Positions 18,889-29,673 are shown, counted from the stretch's first letter. The stretch is DNA of 64,000 nucleotides from Diacronema lutheri (GCA_019448385.1 JAGTXO010000024.1:474001-538000); one strand, 5' to 3'. Notes: generated from the letters alone by a model not told the origin. A program made the numbers and translations.

Positions 18889-19922
18889 AAATGTTTTTTG
18901 ACGTTTTCACCTGAAAATTTTCATCAGAAATTTTCACTGAAAATGGTTAAAAATGGTGAAAATTTTCACTTCTCCCATGTGGGTACGCACGTAGATAGGG
19001 AAAAACACCGGATCGCAGGCGGGCAGCCATGCCGGGCAACGGGTCGCCCGTCTGGTCGGCGTGCCTGCGCGCCGTGGTCGACAAGCACAAGACGTCCCTC
19101 ATCAGTATTGATGACTCTGGTCTTGAGGCGATCTTCTTGGATCTCGGTGGCATGGCCTGCCTCAAGGCGGGCATGACAGCTACGCGTGCGCGCGCACGCG
19201 CGACGCTCGCAAGCGCCCTCGACCGGAAAGGTATCAAGCGCGTGCCGACTGCGCAAGACAAGGCAGCGGTGTGCATGATGTGCGGCTTCGTCGTCGAACA
19301 CTGCAACTTCACACGGTGGAAACAGCGCAATTGCTTGGTTTGCGCCGACGACCGCCCGCAACGCGACGAGTTTATCGCAACGATGCCGCTGCGGAGGAGG
19401 CCGCGCAGGAGGGGCCAGAGGGTGCGCTCCGCATGGTGCCGCTCTCGCGGCCCTCCTTCTTTGCTTGCATACCCCTGCCGCGACAGCCAGCTTAAAGTCG
19501 CTCGCGCCCTCGCAGTCCGTGCACCTGCTGCGGCCGCCGCCGCCGCCGCGCAAGGGGGGCATAGAGCTACCTGCACCGCAACCTCAGCCAAACGGAGGTG
19601 GCGCAAGTCGCCGCGCAGATGCAGCTCTACGGCACCACCGGCGGCAAAGAATGGGCCCTGCTCTCCTCACTGCCGCCAGGCATGGAGCTGGAGGGCTTCG
19701 CTCGTCAGGCGGCTGACGCGTACGCTGGCTCCGGCCAAGGCGGCCGCTTGGTCGTCGCCGGCATTCAGTGACAAACTGGGCCTGCCACTCCCGGACTGCC
19801 ACTCCCGGACTGGAAATTTTCACATGAAAATTTCTGCTTTTCTGGAGACATTTTCACTCGCACTGAAATTTTCATGTCAAAATGTTCACTAGTGAAATTT
19901 TCACTCTTACCCTGGGTTTAAC
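18851..19922. mobile_element. Transposon-like element with AT-rich, GAAAATTTTCAC-repeat ends in inverted orientation
   Basis: The left end reads GGTTCAACCAGGGTTCGAG and then AT-rich DNA full of GAAAATTTTCAC-like palindromic motifs (18868-18976). The right end, read on the other strand, starts GGTTAAACCCAGGGTAAGAG and has the same subterminal motifs (19812-19905). The outer 20 bases of the two ends match at about 15 positions as terminal inverted repeats. The interior is about 0.85 kb. Two AT-rich blocks in a GC-rich genome are conspicuous and suggest recent or foreign insertion. No clear target duplication was found. A non-autonomous or decayed DNA transposon is the best interpretation; the superfamily cannot be named. 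Confidence 0.6.
19029..19892 (+). CDS. Cys-containing hypothetical frame inside the inverted-repeat element
   Basis: The ATG at 19029 opens a frame whose first 110 residues look protein-like: VDKHKTSLISIDDSGLEAIF, a helical middle, and a possible zinc-binding pattern CMMCGFVVEHCNF with NCLVC downstream (two Cys-x-x-Cys pairs). The rest is Arg/Ala-rich and resembles shadow translation, and the frame finally reads through the AT-rich right end. It may be the remaining first exon of an element-encoded protein. No transposase catalytic motif is seen. Confidence 0.3.
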   Translation: MPGNGSPVWSACLRAVVDKHKTSLISIDDSGLEAIFLDLGGMACLKAGMTATRARARATLASALDRKGIKRVPTAQDKAAVCMMCGFVVEHCNFTRWKQRNCLVCADDRPQRDEFIATMPLRRRPRRRGQRVRSAWCRSRGPPSLLAYPCRDSQLKVARALAVRAPAAAAAAAAQGGHRATCTATSAKRRWRKSPRRCSSTAPPAAKNGPCSPHCRQAWSWRASLVRRLTRTLAPAKAAAWSSPAFSDKLGLPLPDCHSRTGNFHMKISAFLETFSLALKFSCQNVH

Positions 19923-20011
19923 CTGCGTTCTCTCAACTCAACTCAAACTCAAAAACGACATTATTGCCAAGTATCGCAGCCTCGGCGAAAGTCAAGCACT
20001 ACTGGCCCGCC

Positions 20012-21879
20012 ATGCCCCCGAGGCCCGCGTCGGCGCAGCCTGAGACGGCGCCTGTGCAGGCTGTGCAGGCGAAGGGCGCGGGGAACTGGCTGATGAGTGC
20101 AATGTCATGCGGCCAGCAGGCTGTGCAGCACGCGACCGTCGTCGTCGACGCGACGGTTGGCGTCGCGCAGCTGGCGATCGCACGGACGGACGCGCTCGTT
20201 CGCGCTTCTCAAGTGAACAGCCTGACGGCCGAGCAGGTCGCGCGCGTGCGCGAGCTGTACAACGAGGGCGATGTGCGTCACGACGGCTCGCTCGACAAGC
20301 AGGAGCTGCGCCACGCGCTCTACCGCCTCACCGGCAAATGGCTTTCCGAGGCCGAGCTCAACATCTTCTGGGCGCAGATCGACGCCGACGGCTCCAACAC
20401 CGTGTCGTTCGAGGAATTCCTCGCGCACGCAGGGCCTGCGCTGTTCCCGCCGGTCACGTACCAGGTCATGCGCGCCGCCGCCGAGCAAGCGCAGCGCGTC
20501 AAACAGTACGGCCACGACGCCGTCAAGAACGCCGCCCTCTCGGCGACCGACCCTATCGTCGATCTTGTGATCGACCGGCTGCACGCGATGCTCGTCGAAG
20601 ACTTTGTGGACATCGACATGCCGCACGTGATTCAAGCAGCGTCAAAGCGCGTGCTCTCGTCTGCCGTGGACGACCTGCGGGTCGAGGTGAAAGAGATCGC
20701 AAAGCACCAGATCAGCAAGCTCGCGCCCGAGCGGCCACCGCCCTCGTACACCAACCGCGTGTTCCACGCGCTCAAGGCCGTGCGCGCGCGCTTTCTGTAC
20801 ACGCTCTTCCCGTACGACAAGTCAGTGTGGCTGCAGCTCAAGGACCCGTTGTTCTACGTGCTCAAGGCGCTGTCCGTCTTCCCGCCGCCCGTGCAGCCCG
20901 TCTTCTTCCTCGTCCAGTTCCTGCTCATGGACCATTGGGACGAGTGCGCGCGCGCGCATCTCCGCCGCCACGCTTGCGCGCGCGCTCGTTCCGACGTCGG
21001 CCCGTGCCCGCGCGCGGCCCGTGCGCTGCGTCCGTCCCTTTTGCGTGCAGGTACCTTCTCGTTCGGTTCATTCTTGTCTTCAAGTCATCGCAATTCCTCT
21101 CAATCGGGATCATCTCGACCTTTGTGGGCGCCGCGCTCTACTTCCAGGCGGACGGCAAGCCGGTCGTCTTCCCCGTCTCGATCTTCTCATTCGCGCTCTT
21201 TGTGCTGCAGGTGCTAATTGTGTGGCTGGCGTTTCTTCTGCTCCCCTTTTCCCAGGAGAAAGGGCGACACCGCAGCGTACAGAGCGACGAGGACCTTGTC
21301 GGCGAATGCTGCGGCGTGCGCCGGTACAAGGGCCGCGGCGGCCGGCTCGCGCAGCTCTTCATCTACGACCTGTTCTGCTTTATCGTGCTGAGCGCCGTCG
21401 CCATTGCTGCATTTGCCGGTCGGCCAGAGGAGACCATCAGTGTCCTCGGAGACCTCAGCCTGCTCGGCGTTGCGCCCGAGGACATTGCGGGCATCGGCGT
21501 GTCCGAGCCGGACCGGCGGCTCGCCGAGGTGCTCTACTGGGCGCGCACCGTCTACGGGCTCGTCGCGCTCCCGTTCATGATCTTCTTGATGCCCGTGGCC
21601 GGCGACCTCCTCACGCACACGCTGCCGACAGCTTACGACCGGTGGGGGCGCACGACGGCGGCGATGGACGCCAAGCAGCTCTCGCTGCGCAGCCGCGAGC
21701 GGCGCATGCGCTTGGAGATGGCCGCGAGCGAGCGGCAGCTGAACAATGAGAGCTGGCTCTGCCAGCCGTACTACAAGCTGCGCGGCCTCGCACGCAGGCA
21801 CAACTCGGCAGCAGTCGCGCATGACCAGCCGGCCGGGACGGCCGCGAGCGCTGCCGCAGGCGCGCCCGCGCGTGTGTGA
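20012..21879 (+). CDS. EF-hand multi-pass membrane protein, two exons
   Basis: Exon 1 (20012-20943) and exon 2 (21051-21879) give 586 residues; the 107-base intron has donor GTGCGC and acceptor GCGTGCAG, phase 2. The start is the first in-frame ATG (the codon at 19964 is TTG). An EF-hand pair lies near residues 75-145: the first loop is degenerate (EGDVRHDGSLDKQEL), the second canonical (DADGSNTVSFEE). An amphipathic region of about 120 residues follows. Then come at least five hydrophobic spans: VQPVFFLVQFLL, FLSIGIISTFVGAALYF, IFSFALFVLQVLIVWLAFLL, LFCFIVLSAVAIAAFAG and VYGLVALPFMIFLMPVAG. The join restores a continuous span (DHWDE-YLLVRFILVF). The architecture implies a calcium-regulated membrane protein; no channel or transporter signature is recognised. 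Confidence 0.72.
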
Positions 21880-22181
21880 GATGCGAGGGGGATGTGCCCA
21901 TAACGCGTCCTGCCGCGTCCTTGCCGTCCCGGCCGTTCCCGCTGCCGGCGTGCACAGGGTCGACGCCCTGATGTCGGCCTGATGTTGCGTGCGCCCTTTC
22001 GCTCGCTCCGCTTGTCCAGCCTCGGCCCCGTGCACGCCCCCCCCTGCTGACCCGCCTGTAAACTGATCTCGCCCCGCCAGTTCCCGTCGGAGGTTTTTAA
22101 GTTGAGGAGGAGTCGGGGCACTCCCACTTCCATCGTGATCGGACCGGAGTCGCAGATATCCCCCTCGAGGGCGGGGCCGCC
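21880..22181. other. Intergenic region before the SNARE gene
   Basis: No gene is seen. The stretch is the downstream region of the EF-hand gene and the upstream region of the SNARE. Any N-terminal exon of the SNARE would have to lie here or further left, but no matching helical segment was found. Confidence 0.35.
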
Positions 22182-22523
22182 ATGCAGAACGAGCCGGGCA
22201 CGCTGCGGGCGAGCCTGCTGACGGACGACCACCTCCTGCAGGTGACGTCGTCACGGCTGCAGCAGACGGAGCAGATGTGCGCCGAGTCGGAGGCCATGGG
22301 GGCGAGCATCCTCGGTGAGTTGCGCGGGCAGCGCGAGCAGCTCACGAGCGCGCGCGACACGCTGAGCGGCGCGCAGCAGGACCTCGCGGCGGGGCAAACG
22401 ACGATCCGGAGGATGCTCGCGCGCACGCTCGCCGACAGGCTCATTCTCGCCTTCATCGTGGTGATGCTCCTCGCGCTCATTGGCCTCATCCTCTGGTACG
22501 AGTTTGCCGGCAAGAGGCACTGA
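22182..22523 (+). CDS. Short Qb-SNARE of Vti1 type (SNARE helix plus tail anchor)
   Basis: The ATG at 22182 gives 113 residues. The protein has a Qb-SNARE motif (LQQTEQMCAESEAMGASILG through LRGQREQLTSARDTLSG), with the central-layer Gln at the expected place in the QREQL segment, then a linker (QTTIRRMLARTLADR) and a C-terminal membrane anchor (LILAFIVVMLLALIGLILWY) ending in a short basic tail. Layer spacing resembles Vti1 and the plant NPSN/VTI1 families, which act in Golgi, endosome and vacuole fusion. The N-terminal Habc domain (about 100 residues) of normal Vti1 is missing; either it was lost, or an upstream exon is not recognisable. The tail anchor is complete. Confidence 0.72.
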   Translation: MQNEPGTLRASLLTDDHLLQVTSSRLQQTEQMCAESEAMGASILGELRGQREQLTSARDTLSGAQQDLAAGQTTIRRMLARTLADRLILAFIVVMLLALIGLILWYEFAGKRH

Positions 22524-22631
22524 GCGGATGGCCGGCTCGGCGGCCGGCGAGGGGCGCGCGGGCGGGGATGGCGGAGCGTCCAGCGCGCGTAAGCCACCTA
22601 GCTTCCGTTCATCGTGGGGCAGGAACTGATG

Positions 22632-25344
22632 TCAGTCGGCGGCCGCCGCGTCCAAGAAGACGCCACGCTGGCGCGCGTCGCGCACGAGCGCCGCCCAATC
22701 GGCTGAGCCGCGCTCGAGGCAGTCGGCGTGCCCGACGACCCACATCGCATGCCGCGCGCGCGTGAGTCCAACATTCATGCGGCGCACGTCGGAGACGAAG
22801 CCGATCCCGCCCGACCGGCCGTCGCCCTCGTCGTCCGCGTGCGGCGCGCGTGTGGCCGAGAAGACGACGACGTCCTTCTCGCGCCCCTGGAAGGCATCGA
22901 TCGTCTTCACCTCGACGAGCCGCGCGGCCTCAGGGCCAATCGCGCGTTCGAGCTCGGCGCGCAGCTGCCTGACCTGCGCGGCGTACGGCGAGAGGATCGC
23001 GACGGTCGCGCCGCCGAACGGCGCAGCGGAGGCGGCGGCCGAGACGCCGCCGCCGCCACCGGCGCCGCCGTCCAGCCGGCGAGCGTCGGCGGGCGCGGCG
23101 AGCAGCCGCGCGACGAGGCGCGCGCAGAAGGTGGCCTCGGGCGCGTTGGCGACGGACTGGCCGCCCTCGCCCGCGCGGTGCTCGCGCCCGGCGCGCAGGT
23201 CGTAGAAGGCGTACGGCAGGCACGGCAGCCCGCGCGGCGCCGCCGCGGCGGCGACGTGCGCGCGCGCGCGCAGCACGGCGGGCGGCGGGCGCACGTCTGG
23301 CGAGACGGACGGCGGCGAGATGAGGCGGCCGGCGTAGAAGCGCTCGGACGGGAAGCGCGCGATCTGCGGGTGCATGCGGTACTGCACCGTGAGGAGCGCG
23401 GGCGCCTCGCCGTTCGCCTGCAGCCGCTCGAAGAGCGAGCGGCCATAGCCGCACGCCTCGGCCGCGCGTGAGAGGATCGTGGCGGGCAGCTGCGCGGGGT
23501 CGCCGAAGAGGAGGAGGCGCCTGGCGCGGTACTGCAGCGCGACGATCAGCGCGGGCTCCGTCGCCTGGCACGCCTCGTCGACGAGCACCGTCTGGAAGGG
23601 CTGGCCCGCGCGCGCGACAATTTCGGAGCCCGCCGCTGCGAGGGTGGCAAAAATGATTTGCGCCGCGCCGATTTCGAGGGATCTGAGCTCCTGCCGGCGC
23701 CAGCCGAGGGAGCGGGACGAGTCGGTGCCCACGCGCCACTTGCGCGCCTCGGACGACGCGAGCCGCGCCTTCTCCCACTGGCGCGTGAGCGCGGCCGCGT
23801 GCTCCTTCGCCTCGGCCGCCCACGCGCCGCTCGCGACGCCGCCGCACGCGCGCACGCGCCGGTCGATGCAACGGACACACTCGCTCAGTTCGCGCTGCGC
23901 GGCGTCGTTGTACGCGTCAGCCTCGCCGAGCATCCGCTGCGCCTCCGCCGGGTCGCGCGCGATCTCGTCCAGCTTGCGATCGGCGCGCGTCTCGACGGCC
24001 ATGGCGCGCGCCGCGTCGCACGTCGCGCCGCCGCCCACGCGCAGCACTGCCGGGCGGTAGGCGCCGCCGAAGGTGTCGACGAACTCGGAGGCGAGGACGC
24101 GCGAGAGCAGCTCGTCCACCGCCACGTTCGACGGCGCGCACACGAGCAGCCGCGGGCTCTGCGCGTCGAGCTGTGCGACGGTGTGCGCGCTCTGCGCGGC
24201 GGCGCGCGCGCGCGCCGCGTCGCGCGCCGCGCGCGCGCCGCCGGCGATCGCGTTGTCGGTCGTGCGGGCGGGCGGCGGCGGCGGCGCAGCGCCACCACCG
24301 CCGCCGCCATCGCCGCCGCCGCCGCCGCCGTTGCCGCCCGCCACCGCGGCGAGATCGCGCATGAAGCGGGGCGTGCACGCCTCGCGGAGCAGGTGGTTGT
24401 AGTAGGTGGCGAAGGCGCGCGTGTGCGAGAAGTTGAGGAGGGCAAGGACGACGGTCGACTTGCCCGTGCCGGGCGGGCCAACGACGAGGCGCGCGCCCGA
24501 GCGGAGCTGTGCGCCGCTCAGCAGCGCCGCCTGCTGCGGCTCGTTGAGCCGCAGCCGCGCCGTGAGCACCGCGACGTGCGCCGCGCCGCGCGCGTCGAGC
24601 TCCGCCCATCTGCCGCCGTCGCGCGCGGGCGGATCGGCGGAAGGCGGCGCGAGGCGCGGGTCAGCGGGCGGCGGCGAGGGCGGCGGGCGGCGGCGCGGCA
24701 GCAGCGCCTGCAGCAGCTCGAAGCCGCCGACGAGGCGCAGCGCGCGCCACTCGCGCGCGGCGGTCGCCACGGAGCCGAGCGGCAGCGCACGCAGCCGGAA
24801 CGCGCCGCTCTCGCGGCCGGCGAGCAGCGCGTTCGCGGCGGCGCTCTGCTGGATGGCGAGCTCGGCCCAGCTCTCGCGCGTGCTCGCGCGCGCGCCGCGC
24901 ACCGCCGGCCGCAGCACCAGCGCGAGCACGCCGCCGCCGCCCGCGCCGCATGTGCCCGCGCGCGCAGCCGGCAGCGCACAGAGCACGCGCTGGTAACCGC
25001 TCGATCGGCGGCGCGGGTCGAGCGCGGCGCCGAGGCCGTCGGGCACGGCCGTGGCGGCAGCGGCGGCGGACGCGGCGGCGCTGTCCGCGCCGCCCATTGC
25101 GTCGCCGCCCGTCTGGCCGTAGCCCGGGCGCAGCCGCTTGCGCCGCGGGTCGACGGGCGGGGCGCTGGCGGGCGCATCGGCGCGCGCGCACGCCGGTCGG
25201 TGGCGCGGGTCGGCGAGCGGCGCCATCGTGTCCGACGCGAGCTCGCCCTCCTCGCTCCCCTCGTCCGCGTCGGCCGCCGCGTCGCCGGCCGCGCGTCGTG
25301 CCAGCGGCGGCGGCGACGGCGGCGGCGGCGACGGCGGCGGCGGC

Positions 25345-25382
<38 letters not shown>

Positions 25383-26066
25383 GCGCTCCGCGAAGTCGGC
25401 GCGCGCCGACCAGCTGGCCTCGCCCATGACCGGCGGCGCGTGCGGGTCCGGCACGAGCAGCAGCAGCTCGTCGCGCGCCCAGTCGGCCGCGGCCATGGCC
25501 GCCCGCGGCCCGCCAGCGCCGCCCGTGCGCGCGTCGCGCGCGCGTCCGTTGCGGCCGAGCGGCGCGTCGCCGACAGAGTGCGCGTCCGGACGCACCTGCA
25601 GCAGCAGCTCCCGCGCCGCGCCTCCCGTATTCACCGAGCCAACGACCGTCGAGACGCCGAGCGCGTTGCGCGCGCGCGCGTCGCGCAGCCGCGCGCGCAC
25701 GTCCTCGAAGAGCTCGCACAGCAGCGGCGCGGAGAAGGCAGCAACGTACTCCTCCATCTGCTCGAAGCGGTCGGGCAGCGGCGCGAGTGTCTCCGCCTCG
25801 GGCGCGCCGCGCAGCCCCGCGTGCGCGTCGGGTTGCCAGCTGAGGAGCGCGCAGCGCAGCGCCGCGTCGACGGACGCGGCGTCCGACGCGTGCGCGTCGT
25901 CGGCGCCGGCGGCCTGCCACTCGAGCTCGTCATGCGCGCGGCGCGCGGGCGGCGCACCGGGTGGCCGCGCCGAGAGCAGCCGCTGCCCCGCGCGGATGAG
26001 CGGCCGCTGCGCCGGCTGTGGCGCCGCCGCTAGCGGCTCGTGCAACGACGCGTCCAGCGCGCTCAT
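22632..26066 (-). CDS. Sen1/SETX-like (Upf1-family SF1B) RNA/DNA helicase
   Basis: The single-exon product is about 1,144 residues from the ATG at 26066 (MSALDASLHEPLAAAPQPAQ); an alternative ATG is at 26135. The N-terminal half is low-complexity, with Gly- and Pro-rich linkers. The helicase core begins with the Q-motif region RLNEPQQAALLSGAQL, Walker A VVGPPGTGKSTVVLALLN and motif Ia LLVCAPSNVAVDELLSRV. Motif II is VLVDEACQATEPALIVAL, motif III LLLFGDPAQLPATILS and motif IV TVQYRMHPQIARFPSE; motifs V and VI are VKTIDAFQGREKDVVVFSA and RRMNVGLTRARHAMWVVG. The insert between Walker A and motif Ia and the DEAC box fit the senataxin/Sen1 group, which resolves R-loops and helps terminate transcription. 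Antisense shadows are long because of the GC content. It is head to head with the ORAI-like gene, 126 bases between ATGs. Confidence 0.88.
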
Positions 26067-26192
26067 GGGCGCACCCCAGATTTTTAAAAACGGGCCCCAT
26101 GGTGTTCGCTCCGACGCCCAAACCAAGCGGAGCATAGCCGGCTTGTGCGAGTCGTAACCGGAAGAGCAGGCCGGCGGCAGCAGCGCGGGCGG

Positions 26193-28862
26193 ATGCTGTT
26201 CGCTGACAAGCAGCAGCTGCAGTACCAGCTGGAGGTGGACCTGCTCGCGCTCCGGCAGAAGGAGCTCGACCACTTCACCACCTGCTGCCTCACGCTCGCG
26301 TCGCCCGCCGCGCTGATCGCCGGGTTTGCTTACTCGGGCATCGCGGAGGTCTCGATCCCGGAGGACGTGCACTGGGCGACGGAGGGGCTGTACTACGTAA
26401 TGACCGTCTTGGCGATGCTCTTTCAGGTCGCGGCGACCGTCCGCGCCTCGCTCGTCGCGCTGATGGGCCCGGCGCTCGCGCTGCGCGGCAAGGCGGGCTC
26501 GATGCACCGCTCGGTCGAGGCGATGGAGCCGTGCTTCCGCGGCGCGTGGCGGCTCTTCCTCGCGGGAATGTTCTGCATCATGATGTCGACGTTGATCAAC
26601 GTCTTCCAGCAGTCGCAGTACTGGGCCTCCGCCACCTTTGTCGGCGTGGGCATCTGCCTGGCGACGATCGAAATCTACCGCGACATCCGCTACGTCTCGA
26701 AGCGCTTCAACCTGCCGCCGTCGATGGTCGAGCGGGGCGCCTTCACGCGCGACGAGGTGACGAGCATGTTTCGCGGGCGGCGCGGGCTCGACAGGCGCCG
26801 CCAGCGCCCGTCCACCCGATCGGCCACCACGACCATCCTTATCCAAGCGGCCGAGGGCGTGCCGACGACGCGCTTTGCGCGCGCGCACTCGCGCGACGTG
26901 GACAGCGAGGCGAGCGCGGGCGGCAGGTCGGGCGGCGGGCTCTCGTCCTATTTGGCGTCGCGCGCGCACTCGGCCAGGTCCACCTCGCCGCCGGCGCAGC
27001 CGCCGCGCGACCCTGTCGACGTGCGCACACGCGACGACGGCGCGCCGGGCGCGCCCACGCCCGCGCGACGCGCGCGCGTCACCTTCTCATCGGCCAACCC
27101 GCTGCGCGTCGTCGGCCGGGCGGCCGCGCCCGCGGACGACGCGACCGGCGGTGTGCCGCCCGCCCCGCCCGTCCACCGGCGCGGCTCGGCGCCGCCGCTC
27201 GGCGCGGTCGCCGTGCTGCCGCCGCGCGACGCACGCACTGAGGGGCAAGCGGGTGCTGCGATGCGCTGGGCGGGCGGATCGCCGCCCGCGGCGCCGCCGA
27301 GCGATGATCCGGTGCACGTCGTGCTCACCGCGCGCGACGGCAAGCGTTTGAGGTGCGCCGCGCGCGCCGCGCCGCGAGGCGAGGCGAGGCGAGGCGGGTG
27401 CCGACGCCGCCTCCCGTCATCACCGCCGCCTGCTCCCGCCATGCCCGCCTGATCTCACTCCCCCGCTGCTCCCGCCATGCCCGCCTGATCCCACTCCCCC
27501 GCTGCTCCCGCCATGCCCGCCTGATCCCACTCCCCCGCTGCTCCCGCCATGCCCGCCTGATCCCACTCCCCCGCTGCTCCCGCCATGCCCGCCTGATCCC
27601 ACTCCCCCGCTGCTCCCGCCATGCCCGCCTGATCCCACTCCCCCGCTGCTCCCGCCATGCCCGCCTGATCCCACTCCCCCGCTGCTCCCGCCATGCCCGC
27701 CTGATCCCACTCCCCCGCTGCTCCCGCCATGCCCGCGTGATCCCACTCCCCCGCTGCTCCCGCCATGCCCGCCTGGTCCCACTCCCCCGCTGATCCCGCC
27801 CTGGCCGCCTGGTCCCACTCCCCCGCTGCTCCCGCCATGCCCGCCTGATCCCACTCCCCCGCTGCTCCCGCCATACCCGCCTGATCCCACTCCCCCGCTG
27901 ATCCTGCCCTGCCCGCCTGATCCCACTCCCCCGCTGCTCCCGCCATGCCCGCCTGATCCCACTCCCCCGCCTGCTCCCGCCATGCCCGCCTGATCCCACT
28001 CCCCCGCTGATCCCGCCATGCCCGCCTGATCCCACTCCCCCGCTGCTCCCGCCATGCCCGCCTGATCCCACTCCCCCGCTGCTCCCGCCATGCCCGCCTG
28101 ATCCCACTCCCCCGCTGATCCCGCCATGCCCGCCTGATCCCACTCCCCCGCTGCTCCCGCCATGCCCGCCTGATCCCACTCCCCCTCTGCTCCCGCCATG
28201 CCCGCCTGATCCCACTCCCCCGCTGCTCCCGCCATGCCCGCCTGGTCCCACTCACCCGCTGATCCTGCCCTGGCCGCTGATCCCGCCCCTGGCCGCCTGC
28301 GTGGTGCGTCGCAGGTGGCAGGTGCCCGCGCGCACGACAATCACAGAGCTGCAGTCGCAGGCGGAGGGCTATTTTCACACGGTCCGTGCAGCCCCCCCTT
28401 CCCCCCCCCCCCCCCCCCCCCCCCCCCGCTCTGCCCACCGCCCCGCGCTTGCCCCTGTCCCCGCCCTCCGCTCACCACCCCGCGCCTGCCCCTGTCCTCG
28501 CCCTCCGCTCACCACCCCGCGCCTGCCCCTGTCCTCGCCCTCCGCTCACCACCCCGCGCCTGCCCCTGTCCCCGCCCTCTGCTCACCACCCCGCGCCTGC
28601 CCCTGTCCCCGCCCTCCGCTCACCGCCACGCGCTCGCCGCGCGCGATGCGCTGCGCCACGCGCCTCGCGCTCGCAGGAGGTCGAGACGCTGCTTGACGCG
28701 CACGACGCGGCCTTTGCCAACCCGGCGGCAGAGCAGGTTGGTCGGCACACGCGCACGATGGGCGGCGGCGAGCGCGTCGCCTTCTTCGGCGTCGTGCCAA
28801 AGGTGGTCGCGCAGAGCTCCTTCCCGCGCATGCTGTGGTCCAACTTTCTCGTCCGGATGTGA
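26193..28862 (+). CDS. ORAI-like four-span membrane channel protein, three exons
   Basis: Exons are 26193-27352, 28315-28381 and 28677-28862; phases agree (2, then 0) and give 470 residues. Residues about 15-190 hold four membrane spans preceded by a helix (VDLLALRQKELDHFTTCCLT). The first span is PAALIAGFAYSGIAEVSIPE, closely resembling the ORAI pore helix GFAMVAMVEVQL, with Glu52 at the place of the calcium-selectivity glutamate. The second span is LYYVMTVLAMLFQVAATVRA. The loop ALRGKAGSMHRSVEAM resembles one I recall from protist ORAI-like proteins. The third and fourth spans are WRLFLAGMFCIMMSTLINVF and WASATFVGVGICLATIEIYR. A long disordered Arg/Pro/Ser tail follows, and the small exons 2 and 3 add WQVPARTTITELQSQAEGYF and a C-terminal motif ending FPRMLWSNFLVRM. 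Store-operated calcium entry is the inferred role; partner STIM is not expected in algae. Confidence 0.6.
27428..28290. repeat. 36-base minisatellite filling intron 1 of the ORAI-like gene
   Basis: About 23-24 head-to-tail copies of a 36-base unit (CTCCCGCCATGCCCGCCTGA plus TCCCACTCCCCCGCTG) occupy nearly all of the 962-base intron. Units differ by one or two bases, and one near 27968 has an extra base. Units abut with no spacers. Because 36 is a multiple of three, all frames stay open on the minus strand and create false repetitive proteins. Confidence 0.92.
28436..28630. repeat. Second 36-base minisatellite in intron 2 of the ORAI-like gene
   Basis: About five copies of a different 36-base C-rich unit (core CGCCTGCCCCTGTCCTCGCC), directly after a run of about 22 C near 28407-28428. 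It lies between the donor at 28382 and the acceptor ending at 28676. Confidence 0.85.
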
Positions 28863-28923
28863 CCGCGCAAGGCAAACGTTGGTCGACCCCTCCAGTGTGG
28901 GGAGAGACTAAAGAAGCAACCCC

Positions 28924-29083
28924 TCCTGCGGAGACTTAGGCAATCTCGTCACAATCGCTGCCCTCGTCGTGGCTGGAGGAGGCGCTGCCCATCGCATCAA
29001 CCTTCCTGCGGAGACTTAGGCAATCTCGTCACAATCGCTGCCCTCGTCGTGGCTGGAGGAGGCGCTGCCCATCGCATCAACCT
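28924..29083. repeat. Perfect 80-base tandem duplication over the 3' end of the SET gene
   Basis: Bases 28924-29003 and 29004-29083 are identical. The unit contains the stop codon and the last codons of the SET-domain gene, so a second copy of its tail (SSSHDEGSDCDEIA, stop) lies just downstream. The lack of any difference suggests a very recent duplication or an assembly artefact. Confidence 0.9.
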
Positions 29084-29642
29084 TCCAGTCGGCGAGGAAG
29101 CCGACGCCGTAGTCGAGGAGCAGCTCGGCACCAGCCTCGACCGTGCGCGTCGTGAAGATGCCGATGCGCACCTCGCCGTGCTCGCACGCGCGGAGCACGC
29201 GCGCGACCACGTTGGGCTCTGCGGCGACGCCGGTGAAGTCGTTGATCATCCGCGCCTCCGAGCCGACGAGCGCCGCGTCGACGTCGAGGAAGAGCTCCGA
29301 GCGCGGCTCGGCCGCCAGCTCCATCAAGTAGCACGACCTATCCGACCTGCACACGCGCCGCACCGCCGCGCACACGACGCATGGGGTCAGCCGCGCGGTG
29401 GTGGTGCATGGCGCCGCGCGTGCTGCAGGTTGTGCTCGGATTGCCCCCTGAGGGCCACCCGGACGCGTTGGTGCATGGCGCCGCGCGGCGCGGACGGCGC
29501 GGATGGCGCCGTCGCCGCCGCTGCGCCTCGCCTCTTCTGCCGCTTGACCGTGCCGCCGTAGTCGCACACCCACAGCCCCGCGGGCAGCGCCGCGACGGCG
29601 AAGAGGCCGTGCGCGCAGCGCGGCGCGGCGGCGGGCGCTGCT

Positions 29643-29673
<31 letters not shown>

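Noticed and set aside
26067-26969. N-terminal extension of the Sen1-like protein beyond 26135
   Set aside because: It overlaps the ORAI-like gene antisense and lacks conserved sequence; an ATG at 26066 or 26135 is adequate.
27428-28290. CRISPR-like array with 36-base repeats
   Set aside because: The units abut directly with no spacers, and the host is eukaryotic; it is a minisatellite.
27325-28438. Minus-strand Gly/Trp/Arg repeat proteins of about 300 codons
   Set aside because: They are translations of the 36-base minisatellite, which lies inside a well-supported plus-strand intron.
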